Positions 1 through 9,030 are shown, counted from the first letter of the stretch. The stretch is 64,000 bases of DNA from Candidatus Neomicrothrix sp. UBA2983 (GCA_002346745.1 DEAL01000033.1:13847-77846); one strand, 5' to 3'. The notes: generated by a model not told the origin, from the letters alone. A program made the numbers and translations.

Positions 1-642
1 GTGGCCGCCGATGAACTTGGTGGCCGAGTGCAGGACGATGTCGGCGCCGTGCTCCATGGGTCGGCACAGGTACGGCGTGGCGAAGGTGCTGTCGACGACG
101 AGCGGCAGGTCGTGGGCGGCGGCCACGTCGGCGAGGGCGGCGAGGTCCGCCACCGAGCCGGACGGGTTGCCGATGACCTCGGTGTAGAGGAACCGGGTCT
201 GGTCGTCGATGGCGGCGGCGAAGGCGTCGGGGTCGTCGCCGTCGACGAACCGGGCCTCGACGCCGAACCGGCCGAGGGTGACGTCGAACATGGTGTGGGT
301 GCCGCCGTAGAGGGCCGAGGAGGTGACCAGGTTGTCGCCGGTGGCCGCGAGGGCGGCGGCGGTCAGGAACTCGGCGGCCTGGCCACTGGAGGTCGCCACG
401 GCGCCGATGCCGCCCTCGAGGCTGGCCATGCGCTCCTCGAAGGCGGCCGTCGTGGGGTTGGAGATGCGGGTGTAGATCGTGCCGTACTTCTGGAGGGCGA
501 ACAGGTCGGCGGCGTCGGCGGTGTCCTCGAACACGAAGCTCGTCGACTGGTAGATCGGCACGGCCCGGGCGCCGGTGGTCGGGTCCGGCCGCCCGCCGGC
601 GTGCAGTGCCCGGGTCCGGAAGCCCCACTCGCGTTCGCTCAT
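1..642 (-). CDS. O-acetylhomoserine sulfhydrylase (MetY-like), 3' end outside window
   Basis: This is the N-terminal 214 codons of a PLP-dependent Cys/Met-metabolism enzyme; the rest lies beyond base 1. It reads MSEREWGFRTRALHAGG at the start, then PIYQSTSFVFEDT, RISNPTTAAFEERMASLEGG and finally SATKFIGGH, where the Lys at about residue 209 is the expected PLP Schiff-base lysine. These features match O-acetylhomoserine (thiol)-lyase, which makes homocysteine from O-acetylhomoserine and sulfide in the cytoplasm. The ATG at 642 is chosen because a TACACT hexamer lies exactly 7 bases upstream, predicting a leaderless message. A second gene of the same superfamily lies at 15877-17115 beside metX. 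The family is clear; O-acetyl versus O-succinyl substrate is inferred from similarity. Confidence 0.88.
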   Translation of the reverse strand, partial: MSEREWGFRTRALHAGGRPDPTTGARAVPIYQSTSFVFEDTADAADLFALQKYGTIYTRISNPTTAAFEERMASLEGGIGAVATSSGQAAEFLTAAALAATGDNLVTSSALYGGTHTMFDVTLGRFGVEARFVDGDDPDAFAAAIDDQTRFLYTEVIGNPSGSVADLAALADVAAAHDLPLVVDSTFATPYLCRPMEHGADIVLHSATKFIGGH

Positions 643-649
643 CGGCCGC

Positions 650-655
650 AGTGTA
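650..655 (-). promoter_or_regulatory. -10 hexamer of leaderless promoter for the metY-like gene
   Basis: On the minus strand TACACT is followed by seven bases and then the ATG at 642. There is no room for a Shine-Dalgarno sequence, so the transcript should begin at or next to the start codon. Confidence 0.6.
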
Positions 656-755
656 GGGAGGGCCTTCCTCGCTCCGCTGCTCGGGACCGGACCTGCAGGT
701 CCGGTCAGAGTATGGGAGACTCCACGCTGAGGTCACAAGGGACAGGAGGCTGGCC

Positions 756-1301
756 ATGTCGTATTTCGAGGGTGCAACCAACGAGCCGACGGTCCCGACC
801 CATGCGCCGGCGGGCTACGGCAAGCGCGTCCAGGCTGCGATCGTCGACTTCCTCATCGTGGCGGCCGTCGGCATCGTGCCGATCGTCGTGTTCATCATCG
901 GCTTGGCCGCCGCCATCGACGCCAGCGACAAGGGCGAGCCCGCAGCCGGAGGGACGATGATGCTCCTCGGCGGCCTCGCGGGGCTCGCCTGGTTCGCGTG
1001 GCAGGTCTGGCTGTTCGGCTACCGCCAGGGCGTCACCGGCACCACGCCGGGGAAGCGGATGGCCGGCATCCGCCTCACGGGGATCGGGACCGGCGTGGAG
1101 CCGGGCGGCGGCGTCGGGGTGGGCCGGTTCATCGTGCCGACCCTCGTCAACAGCGTCATCGGCGTGTACTGGATCATCGACTACCTGTGGCCGCTGTGGG
1201 ATGACGGCAACCAGCGGGTGACCGACAAGATGTTCAAGACCCAGGTGGTGCTCGACGGCGGCCCGACGGCGCCGGTGGGGGGCGATCCGATCATCACCTG
1301 A
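756..1301 (+). CDS. RDD-family membrane protein
   Basis: A 181-residue integral membrane protein of the RDD family. The family signature appears as YGKRVQAAIVDFLIV at about residues 20-34, and TPGKRMAGIRL follows the second membrane segment. I see hydrophobic segments at about residues 27-54, 69-88 and 126-149, which is typical of RDD proteins. The biochemical role of most RDD proteins is unknown; some have been linked to ion transport. The ATG is preceded by AGGAGG about seven bases upstream, so this gene has a normal leader, unlike its flanking genes. It stands alone between the divergent metY-like gene and the carboxylase operon. Confidence 0.8.
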   Translation: MSYFEGATNEPTVPTHAPAGYGKRVQAAIVDFLIVAAVGIVPIVVFIIGLAAAIDASDKGEPAAGGTMMLLGGLAGLAWFAWQVWLFGYRQGVTGTTPGKRMAGIRLTGIGTGVEPGGGVGVGRFIVPTLVNSVIGVYWIIDYLWPLWDDGNQRVTDKMFKTQVVLDGGPTAPVGGDPIIT

Positions 1302-1341
1302 TCCCCGGGACCGACGGCGGCCCCACGTCGCACGGACGCTT

Positions 1342-1369
1342 CGGTAATTTGACAGGTACAGGATTACCG
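1342..1369 (+). promoter_or_regulatory. Inverted-repeat operator candidate (CGGTAAT-N14-ATTACCG) at the carboxylase operon promoter
   Basis: A perfect 7+7 base inverted repeat lies immediately upstream of the operon start and covers the TTGACA element. Its size suits a TetR-family dimer. The operon encodes a TetR regulator at 6756-7409, so autorepression through this site is the natural inference; nothing here proves it. Confidence 0.55.
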
Positions 1370-1379
1370 TGCCTACGCT
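1349..1379 (+). promoter_or_regulatory. Promoter of the acyl-CoA carboxylase operon, leaderless type
   Basis: TTGACA lies at 1349-1354 and TACGCT at 1374-1379, with a long 19-base spacer. The GTG at 1386 begins six bases after the -10 hexamer, so the message is predicted to be leaderless. The inverted repeat at 1342-1369 overlaps the -35 element. Confidence 0.6.
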
Positions 1380-1385
1380 CTCCCC

Positions 1386-3047
1386 GTGGCACGCACCTCC
1401 CTCGCCCCCGTCCTCGGCTCGACGGTCGACACCACCAGCGACGCCTTCCACCAGAACCGGGCCGACGTGCTCGAACAACTGGACGTCATCGAGGAGCTGC
1501 TCGACGAGGCCGAGGCCGGCGGCGGCCCCGAGGCCACCGCCCGCCTGCGGTCCCGCAACAAGCTCCCCGCCCGCGAGCGCATCGCCAACGTGCTCGACCC
1601 CGACAGCCCCTTCCTCGAGATCAGTCCCCTGGCCGGCTACGGCACGACCTACACGATGGGCGGCGGCATGCTCGCCGGCATCGGGGTCATCGCCGGCACC
1701 GAGTGCGTGATCCTCGCCAACGACCCCACCGTGCTGGGCGGGGCCCTCACCCCGTACGCCGCCAAGAAGTGGATGCGGGCCATCGAGGTCGCCCGCGACA
1801 ACCGCATCCCCTACATCAGCTTCGTCGAGTCCGCCGGCGCCGACCTCCGCGTCCAGACCGGTGGCTCCAAGCGCGACAAGGACGGAAAGAGCTTCTCGGC
1901 AAAGGTCGACCACTTCGCCGAGACCGGCCGCTTCTTCTACGAGATGATCGAACTCTCGAAGCTGCGCATCCCGACCGTGTGCGTGGTGTTCGGCTCGTCC
2001 ACCGCCGGCGGCGCCTACCAGCCGGGCATGTCGGACTACAACATCTTCATCAAGGAGCAGTCCAAGGTCTTCCTCGCCGGACCACCGCTCGTGAAGATGG
2101 CCACCGGCGAGGAGTCCGACGACGAGACCCTCGGCGGTGGCCAGAAGCACGCCGAGGACTCCGGCCTGGCCGACTACCTGGCCGAGGACGAGATGGACGC
2201 CATCCGCATGTGCCGGGAGGTCGTCTCGCACCTCGACTGGCGCCAGGAGGGCCCGCCGCCCAGCTTCACGGCGGACGAGCCCGTCCACGACCCCGAGGAG
2301 TTGCTGGGCCTCGTCAGCCGAGACCTGCGCCAGCCCGTCGACGTCCGCGACGTCATCGCCCGGGTCGTCGACGGTTCACGGTTCGAGGAGTTCAAGCCCC
2401 GCTACGGCTCCTCGATGGTGTGCGGCTGGGCCTCGGTCCACGGGTACCCCGTCGGCATCCTCGGCAACAACGGGGTCATCTACCCGGAGTCAGCCGAGAA
2501 GGGCGCCCACTTCATCCAGCTCTGCAACCAGCGGGACATCCCGCTGCTGTTCCTCCAGAACATCACCGGCTTCGTCGTCGGGAAGGACTTCGAGGCCGAG
2601 GGGATCATCAAGAAGGGCTCCCAGATGATCAACGCCGTCACCAACTCGACGGTGCCCCACCTGACCGTGATCATCGGGTCGTCGTACGGCGCCGGCACCT
2701 ACGGCATGTCGGGACGGGCCTACGGCAACCGCTTCACGTTCCTGTGGCCCACCGCCAAGATCGCCGTGATGGGCCCCAAGCAGATCGCCGGCGTGATGTC
2801 GATGGTCCGCCGCGGCCAGGCCGCCCGCAAGGGCCTCGAGTTCGACGAGGAGGCCGACGCCGAGATCGTCCGCCAGGTCGAGGCCAAGCAGGAGGCCGAC
2901 TCGCTGGCCCTCGTGGCCTCGGGCGCCATCAGCGACGACGGCATCATCGACCCCCGCGACACCCGCACCGTGCTCGGGATGTGCCTGTCGGTGGTCCGCA
3001 ACCGGGCCGTGGAGGGCGCCCCCAACTACGGGGTGTTCAGGCTGTGA
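1386..3047 (+). CDS. Acyl-CoA carboxylase, carboxyltransferase (beta) subunit
   Basis: A 553-residue carboxyltransferase subunit of the propionyl/methylcrotonyl/geranyl-CoA carboxylase type. It transfers CO2 from carboxybiotin to an acyl-CoA. The N-terminal half has RLRSRNKLPARERI and the loop VESAGADLRVQTGG; the C-terminal half has FLQNITGFVVGKDFEAEGI and GRAYGNRFTFLWP. Length and both crotonase-fold halves are complete. The GTG start is set by the leaderless promoter just upstream. The stop codon overlaps the next start as GTGA, coupling it to the biotin-carrying subunit. Neighbours (AtuA-like protein, enoyl-CoA hydratase, TetR) resemble the atu/liu pathways, but the substrate (methylcrotonyl-, geranyl- or other acyl-CoA) cannot be read from the sequence. 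Confidence 0.93.
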   Translation: MARTSLAPVLGSTVDTTSDAFHQNRADVLEQLDVIEELLDEAEAGGGPEATARLRSRNKLPARERIANVLDPDSPFLEISPLAGYGTTYTMGGGMLAGIGVIAGTECVILANDPTVLGGALTPYAAKKWMRAIEVARDNRIPYISFVESAGADLRVQTGGSKRDKDGKSFSAKVDHFAETGRFFYEMIELSKLRIPTVCVVFGSSTAGGAYQPGMSDYNIFIKEQSKVFLAGPPLVKMATGEESDDETLGGGQKHAEDSGLADYLAEDEMDAIRMCREVVSHLDWRQEGPPPSFTADEPVHDPEELLGLVSRDLRQPVDVRDVIARVVDGSRFEEFKPRYGSSMVCGWASVHGYPVGILGNNGVIYPESAEKGAHFIQLCNQRDIPLLFLQNITGFVVGKDFEAEGIIKKGSQMINAVTNSTVPHLTVIIGSSYGAGTYGMSGRAYGNRFTFLWPTAKIAVMGPKQIAGVMSMVRRGQAARKGLEFDEEADAEIVRQVEAKQEADSLALVASGAISDDGIIDPRDTRTVLGMCLSVVRNRAVEGAPNYGVFRL

Positions 3048-4993
3048 GCCTCACCTCGGTCCTCGTCGCCAACCGGGGCGAGATCGCCAGGCGGGTGTTC
3101 CGCACGGCACGGTCGATGGGCCTGCGCTGCGTCGCCGTGTACGTCGACGCCGACGCCGGATCGCCACACGTCACCGACGCCGACGAGGCGGTGCGCCTGC
3201 CCGACGGCGGCTACCTCGACGCCGAGGCGGTCGTCGCCGCCGCCCTCGCCACCGGGGCCGACGCCGTCCACCCCGGCTACGGCTTCCTGGCCGAGAACGC
3301 CGGCTTCGCCGAGGCCGTCGAGGCGGCAGGCCTGGTCTGGGTGGGGCCGACCGCCGAGGTGGTGCGCACCATGGGCGACAAGCTGGCCGCCAAGGAGGCG
3401 GCCGTGGCCGCCGGGGTTCCGACCCTCCCGTCCTCCGACGACCCGACCGACGGCGAGGAGGTCGGCTACCCGCTGCTCGTGAAGGCGGCCGCCGGCGGTG
3501 GCGGCAAGGGCATGCACCTCGTCGAGTCCGCCGCCGACCTCGACGAGGCCGTGACGTCGGCGCAGCGGGAGGCCCTCGGCGCCTTCGGCGACGACCGGGT
3601 GTTCCTCGAGCGCTACGTGCCCCGCTCCCGCCACCTCGAGATCCAGGTGCTGGGCGACGCCCACGGCAACCTCGTCCACCTCGGCGAGCGCGAGTGCTCG
3701 ATCCAGCGCCGGCACCAGAAGGTGCTCGAGGAGTCGCCGTCGCCGTTCGCCGACGAGACCCTCCGGAGCGCCATGTGCGACGCCGCACTGCGGCTGGCCG
3801 ACGGCATCGGCTACCGGTCGGCGGGAACCGTCGAGTTCCTCGTCGACGACGCCACCGGCGAGTTCTTCTTCCTCGAGGTCAACACCCGCCTCCAGGTCGA
3901 GCACCCCGTCACCGAGGAGGTCACCGGCATCGACCTGGTCCGCGAGCAGCTCCGCGTCGCCACCGGCGAGCCGCTGGGCTGGACCCAGGACGACCTCGCG
4001 ACGTCGGGCCACGCCATCGAGGCCCGCCTCTACGCCGAGGACGCCGATCAGGGGTTCCTCCCCGCCACGGGCACACTCCACGCCTTCGTGCCGGCCGACG
4101 ACCCGGCCGTGCGCTGGGACGCCGGGGTCGCCGCCGGTTCCCACGTCGGCGTCGACTTCGACCCGATGCTCGCCAAGGTGGTCGCCCGCGGGCCCACGCG
4201 GGCCGAGGCCGCCGGCCGGCTCGCCCTGGCCCTCGAGCGCAGCCACCTGGGCGGCGTCACCACCAACCGCGACTTCCTCGTCGCCACACTCCGCCACGAG
4301 GCCTTCCTCGCCGGCGACACCACCACCGACTTCATCGAACGCCACGCCCCGTCGACCCCCCGCACCGGCGACGACCTGGCCCGCGCCGCCGTGGCCGTCG
4401 CCATGTGGCTGCTGCGCAGCAACCGGGCGGAGGCCGGGGTGCTCGCCCACCTGCCGGCGGTGTGGCGCAACGCCCGCCTACCCGACGAGCGAGTGGTGCT
4501 GACCCACGGCGACGAGGCCCACGAGGTCGGCTACCGGGCGCAGCGCGACGGCTCGTTCACCGTGAACGGTGCCTCCACCGCCCGGATCCACGACTGGTCC
4601 CCCGACGGCATCGACGTCGAGGTCGACGGCCGCCGCTGGGCCGGTCGGGTCACCCGCTCGGGGAACGACCTCTGGGTCCAGGTTCCCTCGGGCACCGTCG
4701 CGTTCTCGGTGGCGCCCCGCTTCACCGTGCCCGGCAGCGAGGACGTCAACGGCGGCCTCGTCGCCCCCATGCCCGGCGTCGTCCTGGAGGTACGCGCCGC
4801 CGCCGGCGACCGGGTCGAGGCCGGACAGACGCTGGTCGTCATGGAGGCCATGAAGATGGAGCAGCACATCGCCGCTCCCGAGGACGGCACCATCGCCGAG
4901 GTGCTCGTCGCCGTCGGGGAGCAGGTCGAGAAGGGCACGGCGCTGATGGTGCTCGAGCCCGACGACGGGGAAACCGACGGGAGCGAGGCCTGA
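3044..4993 (+). CDS. Acyl-CoA carboxylase, biotin carboxylase/biotin carrier (alpha) subunit
   Basis: A 649-residue protein that carboxylates its own biotin with ATP and bicarbonate and feeds the carboxyltransferase encoded just upstream. The N-terminal biotin carboxylase domain starts VLVANRGEIARRVFRT and contains the ATP-grasp glycine loop KAAAGGGGKGMHLV and the segment ERECSIQRRHQKVLEE. A linker follows, then a C-terminal biotinyl domain with MEAMKMEQ, whose Lys at about residue 604 is the biotinylation site. The GTG start overlaps the preceding stop by four bases (GTGA). The domain order is that of MccA/GcdF-type alpha subunits. Confidence 0.94.
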   Translation: MSLTSVLVANRGEIARRVFRTARSMGLRCVAVYVDADAGSPHVTDADEAVRLPDGGYLDAEAVVAAALATGADAVHPGYGFLAENAGFAEAVEAAGLVWVGPTAEVVRTMGDKLAAKEAAVAAGVPTLPSSDDPTDGEEVGYPLLVKAAAGGGGKGMHLVESAADLDEAVTSAQREALGAFGDDRVFLERYVPRSRHLEIQVLGDAHGNLVHLGERECSIQRRHQKVLEESPSPFADETLRSAMCDAALRLADGIGYRSAGTVEFLVDDATGEFFFLEVNTRLQVEHPVTEEVTGIDLVREQLRVATGEPLGWTQDDLATSGHAIEARLYAEDADQGFLPATGTLHAFVPADDPAVRWDAGVAAGSHVGVDFDPMLAKVVARGPTRAEAAGRLALALERSHLGGVTTNRDFLVATLRHEAFLAGDTTTDFIERHAPSTPRTGDDLARAAVAVAMWLLRSNRAEAGVLAHLPAVWRNARLPDERVVLTHGDEAHEVGYRAQRDGSFTVNGASTARIHDWSPDGIDVEVDGRRWAGRVTRSGNDLWVQVPSGTVAFSVAPRFTVPGSEDVNGGLVAPMPGVVLEVRAAAGDRVEAGQTLVVMEAMKMEQHIAAPEDGTIAEVLVAVGEQVEKGTALMVLEPDDGETDGSEA

Positions 4994-4995
4994 CC

Positions 4996-6759
4996 ATGGC
5001 CGACCCGATCCGCGTCGCCAACTGCTCCGGGTTCTACGGCGACCGGGTCTCGGCCGCCGCCGAAATGGTCGAGGGCGGCCACATCGACGCCCTCACCGGC
5101 GACTGGCTGGCCGAGCTCACGATGCTCATCCTGGCCCGCACCCGGGCGAAGCGCCCCGGCGGCGGCTACGCCCGCACCTTCGTCCGCCAGATGGAAGAGG
5201 TCATGGGCACCTGCCTCGACCGCGGCATCCGGGTCGTGGCCAACGCCGGCGGCCTCGACCCCGACGGCTGCGCCGAGGCGGTCGCCGAGGTGGCCGACAA
5301 CCTGGGACTCTCCCCCACGATCGCCTACGTCGCCGGCGACGACCTCCTGCCCCGGCTCGACGACCTGCTCGCCGCCGGCCACGACCTCCCCGACCTCGTC
5401 ACCGGCGAGCCGCTCGCCGACCCCTCCGGGTTCGTGAGCGCCAACGCCTACCTGGGCTGCTGGGGCATCGTCGAGGCGCTCGAGCGGGGCGCCGACATCG
5501 TCGTCACGGGCCGCACCACCGACGCCGCCATCGTGTGCGCCCCGGCCGCCTGGAACCACGGCTGGGCCCGCGACGACTGGGACGCCCTCGCCGGGGCGGT
5601 CGTCGCCGGCCACATCATCGAGTGCGGCACCCAGGCCACGGGCGGCAACTACTCGTTCTTCACCGAGGTCCCCGGCCTCGACCGGCCCGGCTTCCCGTGG
5701 GCCGACATCGCCGCCGACGGTTCGTCGGTCATCGGCAAGCACGACGGCACCGGCGGCGCCGTCACGGTCGGCACCGTCACCTCCCAGCTCCTCTACGAGA
5801 TCGGCGGCCCCGGCTACCTCGGCCCCGACGTGACCGCACGATTCGACACAATCGGCCTCGAGCAGGAGGGCCCCGACCGGGTCCGCATCTCCGGGACGCT
5901 CGGCGAGCCGCCGCCGCCGGCGCTGAAGGTCTCGATGAACCGCCTCGGCGGCTACCGCAGCGACCTGGCCATCGCCCTGACCGGCCTCGACGTCGACGAG
6001 AAGGCCGCCCTCGTCGAGGCCGCCTTCTGGCGGGCCTGCCCGCACGAGCCCGACGACTTCGACGAGGTCCACAGCCGCGTGGTGTACACGGACAAGGACG
6101 ACCCGGCCTCCAACGAGGAGGCGGTCGCCCAGTGGTGCCTCACGGTCAAGGACGCCGACGAGCGCAAGGTGGACCGGGGTGTCTTCAACGCCATGAACGA
6201 GCTGGCCCTCGCCTCGATCCCCGGATTCTTCGCCGCCCGCAGCGGCACCAGCGCCAGGGCCTTCGGCGTGCACCGCGCCGGCCTGGTCCCGGCCGACCTC
6301 GTCCCCCAGCACGTCGTGCTGCTCAACGGCGATCGGACCGTGGTGGAGTCGTCCGCGCCGGCGGGCGAGGTCGTCGTCGACCCGGCCCCGGGCCCCGACG
6401 CGGCCGTCCCCGACGGGCAGACGATCCCTGCCCCGATCGGCCGGGTGGTCGGTACCCGCTCCGGCGACAAGGGCGGCGACGCCAACCTCGGCGTGTTCGC
6501 CCGGACTCCGGAGGCCTGGGCGTGGCTGGACCGCTTCCTCACCGTCGAGCGCCTGCGCGAACTCCTCCCGGAGGCCGCCGACCTCGACATCGAGCGGCAC
6601 CCGCTGCCGAACCTGCTGTCGGTCAACTTCGTGCTCCGCGGCATCCTCGGCGAGGGCGTGGCCGCCTCCACCCGCCAGGACGGGCAGGCCAAGAGCCTCG
6701 GCGAGTGGCTGCGGGCCCGCGTGGTCGACGTCCCCGCCCCGCTCCTGGAGGCACCGTGA
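4996..6759 (+). CDS. AtuA-like (acyclic terpene utilisation, DUF1446) protein
   Basis: A 587-residue cytoplasmic protein with the AtuA-family N-terminal domain (about residues 4-450: RVANCSGFYGDR, LTGDWLAELTM, NAGGLDPDGCAEAV) and an AtuA-like C-terminal domain (about 480-580: RSGDKGGDANLGVF). AtuA of Pseudomonas is required for citronellol/geraniol degradation, but its reaction is not established. It starts two bases after the biotin carboxylase stop and ends in a GTGA overlap with the TetR gene. Co-transcription with both carboxylase subunits and an enoyl-CoA hydratase reproduces the atu gene set. Actinobacteria often carry AtuA homologues near acyl-CoA carboxylases of unproven substrate, so the terpene role is inference. 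Confidence 0.82.
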   Translation: MADPIRVANCSGFYGDRVSAAAEMVEGGHIDALTGDWLAELTMLILARTRAKRPGGGYARTFVRQMEEVMGTCLDRGIRVVANAGGLDPDGCAEAVAEVADNLGLSPTIAYVAGDDLLPRLDDLLAAGHDLPDLVTGEPLADPSGFVSANAYLGCWGIVEALERGADIVVTGRTTDAAIVCAPAAWNHGWARDDWDALAGAVVAGHIIECGTQATGGNYSFFTEVPGLDRPGFPWADIAADGSSVIGKHDGTGGAVTVGTVTSQLLYEIGGPGYLGPDVTARFDTIGLEQEGPDRVRISGTLGEPPPPALKVSMNRLGGYRSDLAIALTGLDVDEKAALVEAAFWRACPHEPDDFDEVHSRVVYTDKDDPASNEEAVAQWCLTVKDADERKVDRGVFNAMNELALASIPGFFAARSGTSARAFGVHRAGLVPADLVPQHVVLLNGDRTVVESSAPAGEVVVDPAPGPDAAVPDGQTIPAPIGRVVGTRSGDKGGDANLGVFARTPEAWAWLDRFLTVERLRELLPEAADLDIERHPLPNLLSVNFVLRGILGEGVAASTRQDGQAKSLGEWLRARVVDVPAPLLEAP

Positions 6760-7409
6760 GCACCGCCACGGCCACCGACCTGCTGGAACTGCTCCGGGAG
6801 GTCCCCCCACCGGAGCCGGTCCTGTCGCGCGAGCGTGTGCGCCAGCTCACCGACCGGCAGCGCGACGTGCTCGACCGGCTGGTCGAACTGTTCGACGACG
6901 GCTTCGCCCACCTCACGATGGCCGACCTGGCGTCCCGACTCAACTGCTCCCTGCGCACCCTCTACGGGTTGGCCCCCAGCCGGGACGAACTGGTGCTCGC
7001 CGTGGTCGACCGCAACCTGCGCAGCGTGGGACGCTCAGCCCGCGATGCCCTCCGTTCCGACATGCGCCCCCTCGAGGCCATCCGCGCCTACCTCGAGGCC
7101 GCCAACGTGGCCGTCGCCCGCACCACCGAGGCCTGGGCCCGCGACCTCGCCACCCTGCCCGCCGGCCAGCAGCTGCGCGACCGGCACTCCGACTACCTCG
7201 TCGACGTCACCCGGCGCCTCCTCGACCTCGCCGTCGAACAGGGCGACATCGACGACCTCGACACCGCCGCCGTGGCCCGGGTCATGGCGTCGCTCGGCCG
7301 CGACTTCGCCCAGTTCGACGTCTTCACCACGCTGCGCTCCACACCGAAGGAGGCCGCCGACGCGGTCCTCGACCTGCTGCTGCGCGGCCTGACCAGCCCA
7401 CGCCCCTGA
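6756..7409 (+). CDS. TetR-family transcriptional regulator of the carboxylase operon
   Basis: A 217-residue protein with an N-terminal TetR helix-turn-helix at about residues 50-80 (MADLASRLNCSLRTLYGLAP) and an all-helical ligand-binding domain after it. The GTG start overlaps the stop of the AtuA-like gene (GTGA). Being inside the operon, it probably represses it in the absence of an acyl-CoA or terpenoid ligand. The inverted repeat at 1342-1369 is the best operator candidate. AtuR of Pseudomonas is also a TetR repressor, which fits the gene set. The ligand is unknown. Confidence 0.85.
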   Translation: MSTATATDLLELLREVPPPEPVLSRERVRQLTDRQRDVLDRLVELFDDGFAHLTMADLASRLNCSLRTLYGLAPSRDELVLAVVDRNLRSVGRSARDALRSDMRPLEAIRAYLEAANVAVARTTEAWARDLATLPAGQQLRDRHSDYLVDVTRRLLDLAVEQGDIDDLDTAAVARVMASLGRDFAQFDVFTTLRSTPKEAADAVLDLLLRGLTSPRP

Positions 7410-7432
7410 CCCCACGACCCGAGGAGCCCGCC

Positions 7433-8227
7433 ATGCACGTCACCGAGGTGGCCGCCGACCTGGCAGCCGAGCAACAGGTGCTCGACGACCTGCTGTCCGG
7501 CGTCGACGACGCGGCCTGGGCGATGCCGACGGCCAGTCCGCGTTGGAGCGTCGCCGACCAGGTCGCCCACCTGACCTACTTCGACGGGACGGCGGCACTG
7601 GCCATCACCGACCCGGACCGCTTCCGGACCGTCGTCGACGACCTGCTCGGCGCCTCCGGCGGCGACGAGTCCGTGGACGACTTCGTCCTCGGTCCGGCGC
7701 GCCGGATGGCCCCCGCCGAGGTCCTCGCCGCCTGGCGGGCGAACCGCCGCACCCTGGCTGAGGCGGCGGCGACCCTCGAGGACGACACCCGGGTCATCTG
7801 GTACGGGCCGTCGATGGGGTCCAAGTCCTTCCTCACCGCCCGCCTCATGGAGGTCTGGGCGCACGGCCAGGACGTGGTCGACGCCCTCGGACTGGAGCGC
7901 GCCGCGTCCGACCGGCTCCGGCACGTCGCCCAGTTGGGGGTGATCACCCGGGGCTGGTCGTACGTCAACCGGCGCATGGAAGTCCCCGAGGGCGACGTCC
8001 GGGTGGAGTTGGCCGCCCCGTCGGGGGCCGAGTGGGTCTGGGGGCCCGACGACGCTGCCGACCGGGTCGCCGGCACGGCGGAGGACTTCTGCCTCGTCGT
8101 CACCCAGCGGCGCCACGTGGACGACACCGGCCTCGTCGTCGAAGGCGACGTAGCCAGGGACTGGCTGCTGCGGGCGCAGGCGTTCGCCGGACCGGCCACC
8201 GACGGCCCCGAGGCGGGCGGCCACTGA
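7433..8227 (+). CDS. TIGR03084-like / mycothiol-dependent maleylpyruvate isomerase-fold protein
   Basis: A 264-residue cytoplasmic protein of the DinB/MDMPI four-helix fold. The N-terminal region LSGVDDAAWAMPTASPRWSV and DQVAHLTYFD carry the family pattern, including the His of VAHL as a possible metal ligand, and VWAHGQDVVDALG carries another conserved His. I recognise it as similar to actinobacterial TIGR03084 proteins, which have no proven function and often lie beside acyl-CoA degradation genes. A GAGGAG sits about ten bases before the ATG. Its stop overlaps the next start (TGATG), so it is translated together with the enoyl-CoA hydratase. Confidence 0.72.
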   Translation: MHVTEVAADLAAEQQVLDDLLSGVDDAAWAMPTASPRWSVADQVAHLTYFDGTAALAITDPDRFRTVVDDLLGASGGDESVDDFVLGPARRMAPAEVLAAWRANRRTLAEAAATLEDDTRVIWYGPSMGSKSFLTARLMEVWAHGQDVVDALGLERAASDRLRHVAQLGVITRGWSYVNRRMEVPEGDVRVELAAPSGAEWVWGPDDAADRVAGTAEDFCLVVTQRRHVDDTGLVVEGDVARDWLLRAQAFAGPATDGPEAGGH

Positions 8228-9030
8228 TGGCCGTCGTGCTGGCCGAACGGAACGGCGGAATCCTCACCGTCACCCTGGCGGACGAGGAGAACCGCAACGC
8301 ACTGAGCGGCCGCCTGGTCGGCGAGCTCACCGACGTACTCGACGACGCCGACGCCGACCCCGAGGTCCGGGTGGTGGTCCTGACCAACTCCGGCCGGGTG
8401 TTCTGCGCCGGGGCGGACCTGTCGGAGCGCTCCTCCGGCTCGGGCGGTGGCGGACGCCGCGACGCCGACCCCGCCCGCCTGTTCTCCCGCTTCGCCGAGT
8501 CGCCCAAGGTCTACGTGGGGCGCATCGCCGGACACTGCGTGGCCGGCGGGATGGGTCTGGCGGCCGCCATGGACCTCTCGGTGGCCGTCGAGGACGCCCG
8601 CTTCGGCTTCACCGAGGCCCGCATCGGGGTCGCCCCGTCGATGATCTCGGTGCTGTGCCTGCCTCGGATGCGCCACGCCGACGCCAGCGCCGCCTTCCTC
8701 CGGGGCAACCGCTTCCTGGCCCCCGAGGCGGCCCGGCTAGGCATCATCAACGAGGCGGTGCCGGCCGACGAACTGGACGCCACCGTGGCCGCGGTGGTGG
8801 CCGACGTCCTGGCCTGTGGTCCGAAGGCACTGGCGGCCTGCAAGCAACTCCTGGCCAGGGTCCCCGGCATGCCGCGGGACGAGGCGTTCGCCTGGACCAG
8901 CGAGCTCTCGTCGTCCCTGTTTCGGGGCGACGAGGCGAAGGCGGGGATGCGGGCGTACCTCGAGAAGCGCCCGCCGCCGTGGGCGCCCGGGGCCAGCCAG
9001 GACGACGAGGCCGAGGGGCTCGACACATGA
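8227..9030 (+). CDS. Enoyl-CoA hydratase/isomerase family protein
   Basis: A 267-residue crotonase-fold enzyme, full family length. The oxyanion-hole segments are visible as GRVFCAGADLSER (about residues 57-69) and GHCVAGGMGLAAAMDL (about 102-117), and DARFGFTEARIGVAPSM follows as in hydratases. By context it should hydrate the glutaconyl-CoA-type product of the carboxylase, as LiuC or AtuE do. It overlaps its neighbours at both ends (TGATG upstream, ATGA downstream). Substrate assignment is inferred from context only. Confidence 0.88.
   Translation: MAVVLAERNGGILTVTLADEENRNALSGRLVGELTDVLDDADADPEVRVVVLTNSGRVFCAGADLSERSSGSGGGGRRDADPARLFSRFAESPKVYVGRIAGHCVAGGMGLAAAMDLSVAVEDARFGFTEARIGVAPSMISVLCLPRMRHADASAAFLRGNRFLAPEAARLGIINEAVPADELDATVAAVVADVLACGPKALAACKQLLARVPGMPRDEAFAWTSELSSSLFRGDEAKAGMRAYLEKRPPPWAPGASQDDEAEGLDT

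Noticed and set aside
3694..6759. Long extensions upstream of the AtuA-like gene in the same frame
   Set aside because: The extra N-terminal 434 codons are Arg/Pro-rich and antisense/alternate-frame to the biotin carboxylase; the ATG at 4996 begins the conserved domain.
4531..6810. Minus-strand open frame of 759 codons opposite the AtuA-like gene
   Set aside because: Gly/Val/Asp-rich shadow frame with no domain; the plus strand is a coupled operon.
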